Assembly (NCBI GenBank): GCA_944326685.1
Contig: CALVEV010000002.1
Location: forward strand, 1-58,469
Direction of reading: 5' to 3'
DNA: 58,469 bases
From: Candidatus Gastranaerophilales bacterium
GTDB lineage: Bacteria; Cyanobacteriota; Vampirovibrionia; Gastranaerophilales; Gastranaerophilaceae
Below, in pieces: positions 44,043-53,606 of the stretch; the stretch's first letter is position 1; every line of letters starts with the position of its first letter. The notes under the pieces were generated by a model. It saw only the letters and a program-made list of their open reading frames with translations. It was not told the DNA's origin and made no database searches. A program made the translations under genes and the position numbers.

Positions 44043-45815
44043 ATGAAAAATTATAATATAAGAAAAGCTAAACTTATTATCTGGGATTTGGATGAAACTT
44101 TCTGGGACGGAGTTCTCTCTGAAAACGAAATCACATTTAAACCTGAGATTCTTAAATTTATTGAAGAGTTGGTTACTAAAGGTATAATGAACTCTATATG
44201 TTCTAAAAACAGTTTTTATCAGGCAAAATATGCGTTTATCAACTCCGGAAACAAAAAGATATGGGATTATTTTATATTCCCGTCAATAAATTGGAAACCT
44301 AAAGGAGAGCGAGTAAAAAATATTATTTCTAAAGCTGCCTTAAGAGAAGAAAATGTTATTTTTATTGATGATAACCCTGCGAATCTTAATGAGGCAAAAT
44401 TTTACTGTCCGAATATAATGACGGCAGTACCTTCTCAAATCAAGAAAATGGCAGAAGAATTATACATTGTTAATGATTATGATTTTGAACATACAAGATT
44501 AAAACAATACAAAACACTTGAAGCAAAGGTTAAAGAAAAAGAATCGACCAATATTTCAAATGAAGAATTTCTTCGAAATTCAAAAATAAAAATAACCATT
44601 AAATCAGATTGCGAAAACAATATAGAGCGTATACTAAAACTAATTTCACGTTCTAACCAATTAAATTTTACGAAAAACAGAGTAGAAAAAGACGTTCTTC
44701 TGGAGCAAATTAATAACAGCAATTACGAATCCGCCTATATTGAGGCTCAGGATAAATACGGAAATTACGGTATATGTGGCTTTTATACTCTTGATAAAGT
44801 AAATAACTCTCTCATTCATTTTTTATTTTCCTGCAGAATATTAGGAATGGGAATAGAGCAATTTGTGTATTCAAGACTTAATTACCCTAAAATAAAAATA
44901 AACGGTGAAACAGCAGTCCTTTTACAGAAGAATTTTTACCCCGACTGGATTGAATTGACTGATGAATTGGATATTGTAGAGCAAACGAACAGCGTAAATA
45001 ACAATATAAATATTCTATTTAAGGGACCATGTGATTTATTATCTTCGCTGGATTATATTGATACTGCCTGTAATATTGATACCGAATTTCCTTATTGGAA
45101 TAAACATTTGGCTTACGTGATAAACCATACGCATACGGCATATATTGTGCAGACACATAAATTACCGGAGACAGAATTGGTGAAATTGACAAAACAGTTT
45201 CCTTATCCGCCGAAGGAAGAATTTCACACTAATTTCTTTGACAAAAAATATAACATAATATTTTTAAGTCTTTTAACCACTTCTCACAGCGGTTTGTATA
45301 TGAATAAAAAGAATGGCGAGTATGTTATTTTTGGTTTTGCGGAATGCGATATAACAGATGAAAATAATTGGGAATCTCTGTTATCGACAATCCCAGAGAA
45401 TATGAAGGAAAAAAATCTTGTAATGCTGAAAGATTTTAAAGAGAACTACACCTTCTTAGGAAATCCACCAGTAGAGGAAATTATCAAGAATCTTGAATAT
45501 ATACGTAAGAATCTTTCTGAAAAAACACAACTTATAATCATTCTCGGAAGTGAAATCCCGACAGAAAAAATCCAACCGGGATATAAAGATATGGCAAATA
45601 AACATTCTATATTAAACAGGGCAGTCGAAAAATTTGCCGAAAATTATAAAAATATTACCCTGATTAATCTGACGGATTTTATTAAAGATGATGAGGACTA
45701 TACAACCTGTATCAACCATTTTTCACGCAGAGTATATGTCGAGATGGCAAAAGCCTTTGCCGATATTGCAAACGAAAAACTCGGGCAGGAATATTTATCG
45801 GTAAAATCGGAATAA
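44043..45815 (+). CDS. FkbH-like HAD protein with C-terminal SGNH-like region
   Basis: 590 aa. Residues about 9-150 are a HAD domain of the IIIC/FkbH type: IIWDLDETFWDG (D15, D17), NSICSKNS and VIFIDDNPANL. Residues about 175-300 look like the acyltransferase-type region that follows in FkbH proteins (LNFTKNR, CRILGMGIEQFV). The C-terminal 250 residues contain IIFLSLLTTSHSGLY and end with a DYTTCINHFSRRVYVEMA segment, compatible with an SGNH-like hydrolase core. FkbH proteins load glyceryl or similar units on carriers in polyketide or glycan pathways. No such cluster is nearby, so its role is open. Confidence 0.75.
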   Translation: MKNYNIRKAKLIIWDLDETFWDGVLSENEITFKPEILKFIEELVTKGIMNSICSKNSFYQAKYAFINSGNKKIWDYFIFPSINWKPKGERVKNIISKAALREENVIFIDDNPANLNEAKFYCPNIMTAVPSQIKKMAEELYIVNDYDFEHTRLKQYKTLEAKVKEKESTNISNEEFLRNSKIKITIKSDCENNIERILKLISRSNQLNFTKNRVEKDVLLEQINNSNYESAYIEAQDKYGNYGICGFYTLDKVNNSLIHFLFSCRILGMGIEQFVYSRLNYPKIKINGETAVLLQKNFYPDWIELTDELDIVEQTNSVNNNINILFKGPCDLLSSLDYIDTACNIDTEFPYWNKHLAYVINHTHTAYIVQTHKLPETELVKLTKQFPYPPKEEFHTNFFDKKYNIIFLSLLTTSHSGLYMNKKNGEYVIFGFAECDITDENNWESLLSTIPENMKEKNLVMLKDFKENYTFLGNPPVEEIIKNLEYIRKNLSEKTQLIIILGSEIPTEKIQPGYKDMANKHSILNRAVEKFAENYKNITLINLTDFIKDDEDYTTCINHFSRRVYVEMAKAFADIANEKLGQEYLSVKSE

Positions 45816-45824
45816 ACATAATAA

Positions 45825-45860
45825 AACCTCGCACTTTTAAAAGCACGAGGTTAATTTTTA
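45825..45860. terminator. Bidirectional terminator
   Basis: AACCTCG ... CGAGGTT around CTTTTAAAAG, with T-rich sequence to the right and A-rich to the left. It serves the convergent FkbH-like and HEAT-like genes. Confidence 0.85.
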
Positions 45861-45873
45861 TTAATCTGAAATA

Positions 45874-46230
45874 CTAGCTTAAAGATAATAAAGATTTTAC
45901 TGAGCGAGCGTTTTCTCTCACTTCTTCATCAGAATGCATATTAATTGTATCGTCTAAAATTTTGATAGCTTCTGATTTGTTTTCCAAATTTAATATTTCG
46001 TTGATTGTTGACATAGCAACAACCGGACTCATATCATTAATTCCTTTACCTTTATTAATGATAACGACTTTGAGAGCATCGTGTATATTTTTGCGTACAA
46101 GCACTTGAGATGTTAATTCTCTGATTTCATCATCTTGAGAATTAGTTCCCAACTCTTCCAATACTGCAATTGATTCATTATCTTCGTGTTTACCTAATGT
46201 TTCAATAATCTTTTTAATTTTTTTATTCAT
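45874..46230 (-). CDS. HEAT-like helical repeat protein
   Basis: 118 aa of short amphipathic helices in repeating pairs: ESIAVLEELGTNSQDDEIRELTSQVLVRK and EAIKILDDTINMHSDEEVRENARSV share the same HEAT/armadillo-like pattern. No catalytic residues are seen, so a protein-binding role is likely. Its ATG overlaps the stop of the upstream gene by one base (TAATG). Confidence 0.7.
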   Translation of the reverse strand: MNKKIKKIIETLGKHEDNESIAVLEELGTNSQDDEIRELTSQVLVRKNIHDALKVVIINKGKGINDMSPVVAMSTINEILNLENKSEAIKILDDTINMHSDEEVRENARSVKSLLSLS

Positions 46231-46754
46231 TATGCAGCCTCCTTAGAAGTTTTCTTTGCAAGTTCTAATTTGTTTTCTTCTAACCAAGTAGATTTTAAAT
46301 CTGCAATAGAGGCTTTTGTATTTATTTCTCTCATATTTAAGATTTTTACGCCGTCCTTGGCTTCTTCTTTATGCAGTTTATCAATATGTAATGATTCTGA
46401 TATTTTTTGAGAAACATTTTTTCCTATTTCATTAACTCTTTGAGGCAATGCTTTTATTGCTACAATTGTATTATTAATACCGCTTTTAATATTTCTTGCA
46501 AAATTAACAATCGGTTGAGATATTTTGTGACCGAAATTTGATACTGCTGATACAACTGATGCTGACATCATTTTTAATTTGCTGGTTTCTTTTACTTTAT
46601 TTGATTGGAAAACGTCAGCAAACGGAAGAACACTTCCTTTAAATACTCTGCCTGAAAAACTGTTATTTTCAAATGGATTTGTAGATGTTGATTTGCGAGT
46701 AAACGGCGACGCTACTTTGTGTGCTATGTTTGCTCCTATTGCTCTTATTCCCAT
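46230..46754 (-). CDS. Basic protein of unknown function
   Basis: 174 aa from ATG 46754, preceded by AAAGGATATAATCCT; an upstream ATG at 46793 would add 13 residues. The N-terminal part is basic with two short FTRK/SFSGR motifs. The rest is helical (for example INNTIVAIKALPQRVNEIGKN). No signal peptide and no known domain. Translationally coupled with the HEAT-like protein, so the two may form a complex. Confidence 0.65.
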   Translation of the reverse strand: MGIRAIGANIAHKVASPFTRKSTSTNPFENNSFSGRVFKGSVLPFADVFQSNKVKETSKLKMMSASVVSAVSNFGHKISQPIVNFARNIKSGINNTIVAIKALPQRVNEIGKNVSQKISESLHIDKLHKEEAKDGVKILNMREINTKASIADLKSTWLEENKLELAKKTSKEAA

Positions 46755-46940
46755 AGGATTATATCCTTTCTTTACTTCTAGTGTTTCACACATCTAGGAT
46801 ATCATAGCAAAATTTTGGGAAATCCTCATTTTAGAGGATTATCAGGCTTATACCAAAGTTAGAAATAATATCGGTGGTACAATTGGCTGTTATCCGGATA
46901 TAACTTGAAGTTCTGACAAATTATAATATTGCCCGTATTT

Positions 46941-46954
46941 CAAGTGCTCTACCA
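46941..46954 (-). pseudogene. tRNA-like fragment
   Basis: On the minus strand this reads TGGTAGAGCACTTG, the conserved D-loop/D-stem to anticodon-stem stretch of many tRNAs. I cannot fold a complete tRNA around it, so it looks like a tRNA remnant in the 218-bp gap between the unknown basic gene and the glycosyltransferase gene. An AATCCTC/GAGGATT hairpin lies at 46821-46840. Confidence 0.35.
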
Positions 46955-46972
46955 TTAGTATGGTCAAAGTAA

Positions 46973-47878
46973 TTATTTAGTATCAATTTTTTGAAAGGGA
47001 TATTCAAAAAAGAACTTCAAACGATATATAAATTTCACTCTGTGAGACTTAATTGTTTTATAAAATTCAACAAGAATATTTCGTTTTGCTTTTTCAAAAT
47101 GATATTTTAAATCTTTATACAATTTTTTTCTCAGGAGAAACTCTTTTTCCAATTTCATAACGGAAAATAAATCCAGTTTTTTCGTATCATCCTTCTTTGA
47201 TGTTTTTTCATTGATTCTGTGAACAATCAAAGGATTTCTTACAAGAGTTATGTTTTCTGCGGTGAGGTAAGCTTGTGTAAAGAATAAATATTCTTCATAA
47301 TTAAGTCCTTTCAAAAAGGCAGCGTTATTCTTTTCTAAAAATTCGCGCCTGAAAAGCTTGTTAATAGGATTTACATTAATTTTGAACATAAATTCATAAG
47401 TTTCATTCGGAGAAAAGCTTCTTTCATTAAAATCATCGGAAAAAAGTTCAAGTGAGAAGCTGTCATCATTAAATCCCATTGTCTTTGAATCCAATAGAGT
47501 CACTTCGCACATTGAAATATCCGCCTCATGTTCTTTGGCATTTTTATAAAGCTTATCAAGCATATCAGGTTTTGCATAATCAGAGCTGTTCATAAAACAT
47601 ATATATTCACCCCGGGCAAGATATCTGCCTTTGTTTCGGGCGGAAGCCTTTCCCTGATGTTCCTGGGTTACAAGTTTTACTCTGTCATCTTTTTTTAAAT
47701 ATTCTTCAATAATTTTTAGAGATTTGTCGGTTGAGCCGTCATTTACACAAACTATTTCTATATCATCAAATGTTTGCGCCAAAAGACTGTCCAGACATTG
47801 TCTAAGATAACCTTCAGAATTATAAACCGGTAAAATAACTGATACTCTTGGCGGCTTTATTGAATCCGTAATTAACAT
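46973..47878 (-). CDS. GT2-family glycosyltransferase
   Basis: 301 aa behind AGGAG. The GT-A fold is clear: VSVILPVYNSEGYLRQCLDSLLAQTF, VNDGSTDKS (nucleotide Asp) and GKASARNKGR. The metal-binding DXD position, usually DSDD, reads NSSD (FMNSSDYAKPD), so the first Asp is lost, which could weaken metal binding. The later part (ALKGLNYEEYLFF) retains the acceptor/base region. It probably adds a sugar to a surface glycan. It stands alone. Confidence 0.88.
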   Translation of the reverse strand: MLITDSIKPPRVSVILPVYNSEGYLRQCLDSLLAQTFDDIEIVCVNDGSTDKSLKIIEEYLKKDDRVKLVTQEHQGKASARNKGRYLARGEYICFMNSSDYAKPDMLDKLYKNAKEHEADISMCEVTLLDSKTMGFNDDSFSLELFSDDFNERSFSPNETYEFMFKINVNPINKLFRREFLEKNNAAFLKGLNYEEYLFFTQAYLTAENITLVRNPLIVHRINEKTSKKDDTKKLDLFSVMKLEKEFLLRKKLYKDLKYHFEKAKRNILVEFYKTIKSHRVKFIYRLKFFFEYPFQKIDTK

Positions 47879-48006
47879 TTCTCTACTCCTTAATATATAT
47901 AATTATCCACAGATTTTTAAATTTATACAATATGTAACATTTTGTAATAGAACTAGCAAATTTTTGGGTTGATGGGTATTAAAATATCCGGAAAGGATGT
48001 CTTGCA

Positions 48007-48345
48007 ATGAATATATCCCGCAATAACCTTAATAACTTACATCTAAAGGAAAAAGTGAAACCGGCAGCAAAATTTGTTGTTAATAAATCTTGGGCCTTGG
48101 CTAAAAAAGTCATTCCCGGGATTTTTATGATGACTTGTTCTTTTACAATCGGTCATATGATGAATTCAGGTAAAAACAGACCTATTGACCCGAGAATGGA
48201 TGCAAACTGGGCATACCATGCCGGAGAACAAAGAATCAGGGACAGCTTGAAGATTGTTGAACTTGAACAAAAAATCGCAGCAGATTCTATGAAAATTTAT
48301 CACCTGACTAAAAAAGCAGGTTTAGATAAAGCTATTAAGAAATAA
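48007..48345 (+). CDS. Small membrane-associated protein of unknown function
   Basis: 112 aa behind GAAAGGATG. A basic N-terminus is followed by a hydrophobic helix at about 36-52 (VIPGIFMMTCSFTIGHM). The C-terminal helical part (SLKIVELEQKIAADSMKIYHL) is coiled-coil-like. It overlaps the convergent rimO gene by 11 bp. No family is recognised. Confidence 0.65.
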   Translation: MNISRNNLNNLHLKEKVKPAAKFVVNKSWALAKKVIPGIFMMTCSFTIGHMMNSGKNRPIDPRMDANWAYHAGEQRIRDSLKIVELEQKIAADSMKIYHLTKKAGLDKAIKK

Positions 48346-49639
48346 TCTCTCCGATTAAATCATATTCATAACAATCTGTTATTTTAACCTGTTCAATATC
48401 ACCCGGAACGACAGGTTTATCGGTTTTTATATACACAACCCCGTCAACCTCCGGTGCATCATATTGACTTCTTGCAATTACCATTCCGTCATCGGTAAAG
48501 CTTTCTATAATACAGTCAAGAGTCTTACCGATAAAACTTTCGTTGATTTTTTTAGAGATACCCTGTTGTAAAATCATCAATTTTTTGTATCGTTCGTTCA
48601 TTGTTCTTTTCGGAACGACAGGTTTCAGTTTATAAGAAGGAGTGCCTTTTTCTCTTGAGTATTTAAAAACACCCATTTTATTAAACTTCATATCCTTCAC
48701 AAAATTGTAAAGGTGTTCAAATTGTTCTTCTGTTTCGCCCGGATACCCTACGATAAATGCGGTTCTTATAGCAACATTCGGAATTCTGTTTCTGATATTT
48801 TGTATCAGTTCTCTATAATCAAATGCAGGTCTGTTCATTGATTTTAATACATCAGGATGAGAATGCTGCAGCGGAATGTCGACATACTTAACAACTTTAT
48901 CAAGACGAGCTATTGTATCTAAAAGTCCATCAGACATATTTGTCGGATAAGCGTACATAATTCTAATCCAGGATAAATTCTCAATTTTGTTTAATTCCTC
49001 TAATAAATCCTTGAGCATTGGCTTCCCGTATAAGTCAATTCCGTAATATGTCGTATCCTGCGCTATCAATATGATTTCGGTAACTCCTTTTTTAACCAGA
49101 GATTTTGCTTCATCAACAATATTTTCAATAGATCTTGAATGATAATCCCCTCTCAAATAAGGAATTACACAGTATCCGCAGCGATAGTTGCAGCCGTCCG
49201 CAATCTTTAGATATGAACTTGCTCCGACTGTAATTTGCTGACGTTCAATATTTTCCGGGTAAATATAATCAGGTTTGTCGGATACATCATTTACAAACCC
49301 TTTATCAATCCCTTTTATAACATCAATTAGTTTTTCAATATCCGTCGGGCCAATCATGCCGGCAATTTCAGGGATTGCCTCTTTAAGCTCCTCTTTGTGC
49401 TTTTGAGGAAGGCAGCCGGTAACAATAACTTTTTTCCCGCTTTCAGCCATTTCCAGGATTGAATGAATAGATTCACGCTCCGCATCGTTAATAAACGAAC
49501 AGGTGTTTACAATAACGATATCAGATTCATTCTCATCAAGAGTAATTTCATACCCGTTTTGGGCAAGAAGTCCGAGCATTAATTCTGAATCTACTAAATT
49601 TTTTGCACATCCGTGACTGATTAACGCAATCTTTTTCAT
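48335..49639 (-). CDS. rimO: Ribosomal protein S12 methylthiotransferase RimO
   Basis: 434 aa. The N-terminal UPF0004 domain has SHGCAKNLVDSE, VNTCSFI and TGCLPQ, supplying the three Cys of the second cluster. The radical-SAM cluster is CNYRCGYCVIP. A TRAM domain closes the C-terminus. LRGDYHSRSIE and the order of motifs favour RimO over MiaB. It methylthiolates a conserved Asp of ribosomal protein S12. No ribosome site is seen, and TAGATT lies six bases before the ATG. Confidence 0.95.
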   Translation of the reverse strand: MKKIALISHGCAKNLVDSELMLGLLAQNGYEITLDENESDIVIVNTCSFINDAERESIHSILEMAESGKKVIVTGCLPQKHKEELKEAIPEIAGMIGPTDIEKLIDVIKGIDKGFVNDVSDKPDYIYPENIERQQITVGASSYLKIADGCNYRCGYCVIPYLRGDYHSRSIENIVDEAKSLVKKGVTEIILIAQDTTYYGIDLYGKPMLKDLLEELNKIENLSWIRIMYAYPTNMSDGLLDTIARLDKVVKYVDIPLQHSHPDVLKSMNRPAFDYRELIQNIRNRIPNVAIRTAFIVGYPGETEEQFEHLYNFVKDMKFNKMGVFKYSREKGTPSYKLKPVVPKRTMNERYKKLMILQQGISKKINESFIGKTLDCIIESFTDDGMVIARSQYDAPEVDGVVYIKTDKPVVPGDIEQVKITDCYEYDLIGEIIS

Positions 49640-49723
49640 ATTTTTAATCTAGCATAAACAATAATCTTATCAAAATATAAAACTGGGGGTGTACAAGTTT
49701 TTTGATTGATATAAAATAGTTTT

Positions 49724-51862
49724 ATGAAAAAAAGGCGTATTATTTTAGGTTGTATATTATCCTTAATGATTGCGGCTCCTTCATTTGCTGATTTTAGGGA
49801 ACATTATGATTTGGGGCAGCAGTATCTTTACCAATCACAATATTCAAGTTCAATTGATGAATTTAAAAAAGCATTAAGAATAAACCCTTTAGACAATTCA
49901 GCCAGAATAGGTATTGTAAATGCCTACCTTGCAAGAGCTACATATTATGCAAACAAAGCAGGGAATTATTCCGACGCTTGTGATGATTTTAGAAGCGCAC
50001 TTTTTTACATAAAATATTATCCGACGGGGAATGATGTTCAAAACGGATATGCAACGGCTGTATCTGCGGCAAACAGCTTACAGTATTGTTTAAAAAAACT
50101 TGGTTATGATTTCTCGCCGGAATCAAGGTACAGCACAGCTGACCAGTTAAGAATGGCCGGCAAGCTGCCTGCTGCAATATATGAATTGGAACAGGTTCGC
50201 TCTAACCCTAAATACCAAAAAACAGCAACTGCTCAAATTGCCGATATGATAAAAATATTGGGGAATAATGACAGGGCGGCAGATTATTACAGTGAAGCAG
50301 TAAAGCTGGATCCTCATAACGGTCCCTTGCTTTTGAGATATGCAAGATTGTTAGACAAATTAGGACGTCAGGATGAAGCAGTGAAGCAATATAACATTGC
50401 AATGTCCGAAGGAGATAATGACCCTGAAATTCTCTATGCAATGGAGAGAATTTATCAAAAGAAACTAGAACAAAGTCCTCGTGACCCGGAACTTAATGCA
50501 AATATCGGTGCAATTAAACAGAAACAGGGCGACTATGTTAACGCTCTTGTTTATTACAAAAAAGCAGAGGAATATAGTGCCGCATCTACCGATATTAATT
50601 CAAAAATAAATACAAGACTCAATATAGGAACCTTGTTCCAGGTTCAAAAAAATTATCCGAAAGCACTTGAGGTTTATAAATCAATTCTTACCGAGTATCC
50701 GGATAATATGAATGCAAATTTGTATACCGCTCAATGTCTTGAACTTATGGGAGAAAATGCAAAAGCCATTGATGCTTATGAAAAAGTTCTTTCTCTGGAT
50801 CCGACAAACAGTGCAATCAGGCAGCAGATAGTAACCCTGAAGCGTAACTCAATGACTCCGGAAGAACTTCTAGCTAATATGGAAAGTTCATCACAGGTTG
50901 ATAAATCAATGGTTTCAATGATTTATGATTACGCTCTTGAGTATCATAAGAAAAACGATGTTGATAACGCAATAAAATTTTACAGAAGCGTTTTGAAATA
51001 TGACCAGAGCAAGCCTGATGTCTATACTAATATAGCACTCTGTTATGCAGAGAAAAAAGATTATCAAGCTGCTAAAGAGATTTTGACAACTGCAAAACAA
51101 AGATTTCCGAATAATGCAACCATTAAAAATACGTTAGATGATTTAAATGAAACAATGCTTGCACAATCTGCAAGTGCGGCATATAACGCATTTGCAAAAA
51201 AAGATTATCAAAAGGCAATACAAATGTATTCTGCGGTTAATCCGCCGACACGAGATTCTCTACTTGGTATAGCGGCATCTTATGAAGGTTTGAATAATAC
51301 GGATAAAGCAATTGAGTATTATAAAAAAGTTCAGAATATGGAACCGAATAATGCCGATATCGCGTACACAATAGGTGCTTTATACGCAAATAAAGAGGAT
51401 TGGTACAACGCCAAATCTTACTTAAAGAAAGCTGTATCATTAAATCCGAAAAATACAAATGCATCTTCTGCGCTTAACGACATAAATAAAGTAACAAGCC
51501 AAATACAGGTGCAAAAGGGTGCAGAATTATTTAATGCCGCAAAATACGATGAAGCTTTAAAAGCGTTTAATCAAGCAATCACAGATGACAATACAAATTC
51601 TGATGCATACTATTACAGAGGAATGATTTATGATGCGAAAAAACAAAGGAATCTGGCAATAAGCGATTACAAAAAAGCGCTTCAATATAATCCTCAGCAG
51701 TACTTGGCAAATTATTTGATAGCTGTCGATTACGATACGCTCGCACAGTATAAATATGCGTTAGAATTCTATAAGAAATTTGCTCAATCCTATACAACTG
51801 ATGATGAGTATTTACAATATGCAAAATCAAGGGCACAAGAATTAGCGAAATATGGAAATTAA
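49724..51862 (+). CDS. Secreted protein with about twelve TPR repeats
   Basis: 712 aa. Residues 1-22 are a signal peptide (ending PSFADF). Tandem TPR units then fill the protein, with clear cores such as YLYQSQYSSSIDEFKKALRINP, YYSEAVKLDPHNGPLLLRYA, ALEVYKSILTEYPDN, AIDAYEKVLSLDPTN, AIKFYRSVLKYDQ, YYKKVQNMEPNNAD and LKKAVSLNPKN. It would be a periplasmic or outer-membrane scaffold. TAAAAT is six bases before the ATG and no ribosome site is present. Its last 11 bases overlap the dus gene. Confidence 0.9.
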   Translation: MKKRRIILGCILSLMIAAPSFADFREHYDLGQQYLYQSQYSSSIDEFKKALRINPLDNSARIGIVNAYLARATYYANKAGNYSDACDDFRSALFYIKYYPTGNDVQNGYATAVSAANSLQYCLKKLGYDFSPESRYSTADQLRMAGKLPAAIYELEQVRSNPKYQKTATAQIADMIKILGNNDRAADYYSEAVKLDPHNGPLLLRYARLLDKLGRQDEAVKQYNIAMSEGDNDPEILYAMERIYQKKLEQSPRDPELNANIGAIKQKQGDYVNALVYYKKAEEYSAASTDINSKINTRLNIGTLFQVQKNYPKALEVYKSILTEYPDNMNANLYTAQCLELMGENAKAIDAYEKVLSLDPTNSAIRQQIVTLKRNSMTPEELLANMESSSQVDKSMVSMIYDYALEYHKKNDVDNAIKFYRSVLKYDQSKPDVYTNIALCYAEKKDYQAAKEILTTAKQRFPNNATIKNTLDDLNETMLAQSASAAYNAFAKKDYQKAIQMYSAVNPPTRDSLLGIAASYEGLNNTDKAIEYYKKVQNMEPNNADIAYTIGALYANKEDWYNAKSYLKKAVSLNPKNTNASSALNDINKVTSQIQVQKGAELFNAAKYDEALKAFNQAITDDNTNSDAYYYRGMIYDAKKQRNLAISDYKKALQYNPQQYLANYLIAVDYDTLAQYKYALEFYKKFAQSYTTDDEYLQYAKSRAQELAKYGN

Positions 51863-52826
51863 AGATATTCTGAAACAAACAAGAGTTTCACTGGCTCCTA
51901 TGGCAGGGATTACAGACTATGTTTTGAGAAGTTTAATCAGAGAACAATCCAAAACCTGTATCCTGACAACCGAAATGATAAGCTCGGAAGCTCTTCATAA
52001 CGTTAAAGAAACCGATATGACTAAAAGAGATGATAACCATTCTCCGGTTATTTATCAACTAAGCGGTCATAAACCGGAACTGATGGCAGAGGGAGCAAAA
52101 TATCTTGAATCTATGGCTGATGTTATAGATATTAATATGGGGTGTCCGGTTAACAAAGTTGTTAAAGGGCAGGACGGCAGCGCTCTTATGCGCAACCCGT
52201 CTTTGGCATACGATATAGTTCAAGCAGTAAAAGAAAGTGTCAGCATTCCGGTTAGTGTAAAATTCAGACTCGGATATACACAGCAGGAAATGAATTTTGT
52301 TCCGTTTGGGCAGTATATGCAGGAGGCAGGTGCGGAGTTTATAACACTCCATGGAAGAACCAGAAACCAGATGTATTCAGGAAAAGCCGACTGGAAAAAA
52401 ATACGGGAATTGAAGAATAATGTAGATATTCCAGTTTTTGCAAACGGGGATGTTGTATCTGTTGAAACAGCTGCAGAATGTTTGGAGGAATCCGATGCCG
52501 ACGGAGTGGCAATAGGCAGAGGTGCACTCGGAGATGTTACTTTGATTTCTCGTATTGAACATTATTTGAATACAGGTGAAAAGCTTCCGCCTCCACTATT
52601 GAGTGAAAAAATAGAAACAATGAAAAAACATCTTGATATGGAGATTGCCCTCCGAGGGGAAAAGGTCGGATTAAAATTCGTCAGAAAATTTTATCCTTTT
52701 TATATTTCAGGAGTCCCAAATGCTGCCAAATACAGAAGCAAGCTTGTTGTAATGGAAGATTATAATGAAATTATTGAAGCGTTGGATTTTATCTTAAAAA
52801 ATAATACTAATAATCTTTTAATTTAA
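51852..52826 (+). CDS. dus: tRNA-dihydrouridine synthase
   Basis: 324 aa. The FMN-binding TIM-barrel motifs are seen: LAPMAGITDYVLR, DINMGCPVNKVVKGQDGSALM with the catalytic Cys, VKFRLGY, LHGRTRNQMYSGKADW, VFANGDV and VAIGRGALGD. It reduces uridines in the tRNA D-loop, and the layout is DusB-like. It is translationally coupled to the upstream TPR gene by an 11-bp overlap. The following radical-SAM gene begins 57 bp later. Confidence 0.95.
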   Translation: MEIKDILKQTRVSLAPMAGITDYVLRSLIREQSKTCILTTEMISSEALHNVKETDMTKRDDNHSPVIYQLSGHKPELMAEGAKYLESMADVIDINMGCPVNKVVKGQDGSALMRNPSLAYDIVQAVKESVSIPVSVKFRLGYTQQEMNFVPFGQYMQEAGAEFITLHGRTRNQMYSGKADWKKIRELKNNVDIPVFANGDVVSVETAAECLEESDADGVAIGRGALGDVTLISRIEHYLNTGEKLPPPLLSEKIETMKKHLDMEIALRGEKVGLKFVRKFYPFYISGVPNAAKYRSKLVVMEDYNEIIEALDFILKNNTNNLLI

Positions 52827-52883
52827 ATCCCCCCTTGATTTACCCCCTTGATATGTGACAATAATATTGAGGTATTTAAATAT

Positions 52884-53507
52884 ATGTCTGACAACAATTT
52901 AGTATACATATTAGATGATAAAATTTATATTAATTTAACCAACATGTGTACTAATAATTGTATTTTTTGTTTAAGACGAGATAAGGATGATGTTTGCGGG
53001 CAGGATATGTGGTTAAAATCAGAAAAAACAACTTCTGATGACGTTATTGAACAACTGAATAAATATACTGATAAAATTCATAAAGGTGTAACCTTCTGCG
53101 GTTACGGAGAACCGACAATGAAATTTGAGCAGTTAAAAGAAGTTGCTCAATATATAAAGAAAAATTATCCAGATACATACATAAAAGTGAATACCAACGG
53201 GCATGGAAATGCAATCAATAAGAAAAATATTCTGCCGGAATTAAAAGGACTTGTTGATGAATTTTCAATTAGTTTAAATGCACAAAACGAAGAATTATAT
53301 AAAGAACTTTCTCAGCCTAAAATTGATAATGCTTATCAGGCGATGAAGGATTTTGCAATAGAAGCACATAATCAAGGATTCAAAACAACACTGTCAGTTG
53401 TTTCCGGATACAAAGATTTTGATGTGGATTTAACTCTCTGCGAAAACATTGCAAAAGAATTGAGAGCAAGTTTCAGAAACAGAGAGTGGATTGAAAACGG
53501 ATATTAG
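52884..53507 (+). CDS. Radical SAM protein of the TatD-associated type
   Basis: 207 aa from ATG 52884, which has GAGGT ten bases upstream; a TTG at 52848 would add 12 residues. The cluster motif is CTNNCIFC, in the context IYINLTNMCTNNCIFCLRRDKDDVCGQ, with GYGEPTMKFEQL and NTNGHGNAI later. This matches the small radical-SAM group often found beside tatD. No tatD gene is present here. Its substrate is unknown. Confidence 0.85.
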   Translation: MSDNNLVYILDDKIYINLTNMCTNNCIFCLRRDKDDVCGQDMWLKSEKTTSDDVIEQLNKYTDKIHKGVTFCGYGEPTMKFEQLKEVAQYIKKNYPDTYIKVNTNGHGNAINKKNILPELKGLVDEFSISLNAQNEELYKELSQPKIDNAYQAMKDFAIEAHNQGFKTTLSVVSGYKDFDVDLTLCENIAKELRASFRNREWIENGY

Positions 53508-53606
53508 AGGTAAATGGAAAAATAAAAACTATTACCCAAATTGATAAGATTAAAACAAAATATAATATAAGTTATAGGAACTTACAAAATAAAGAAAGGC
53601 GAAAAC

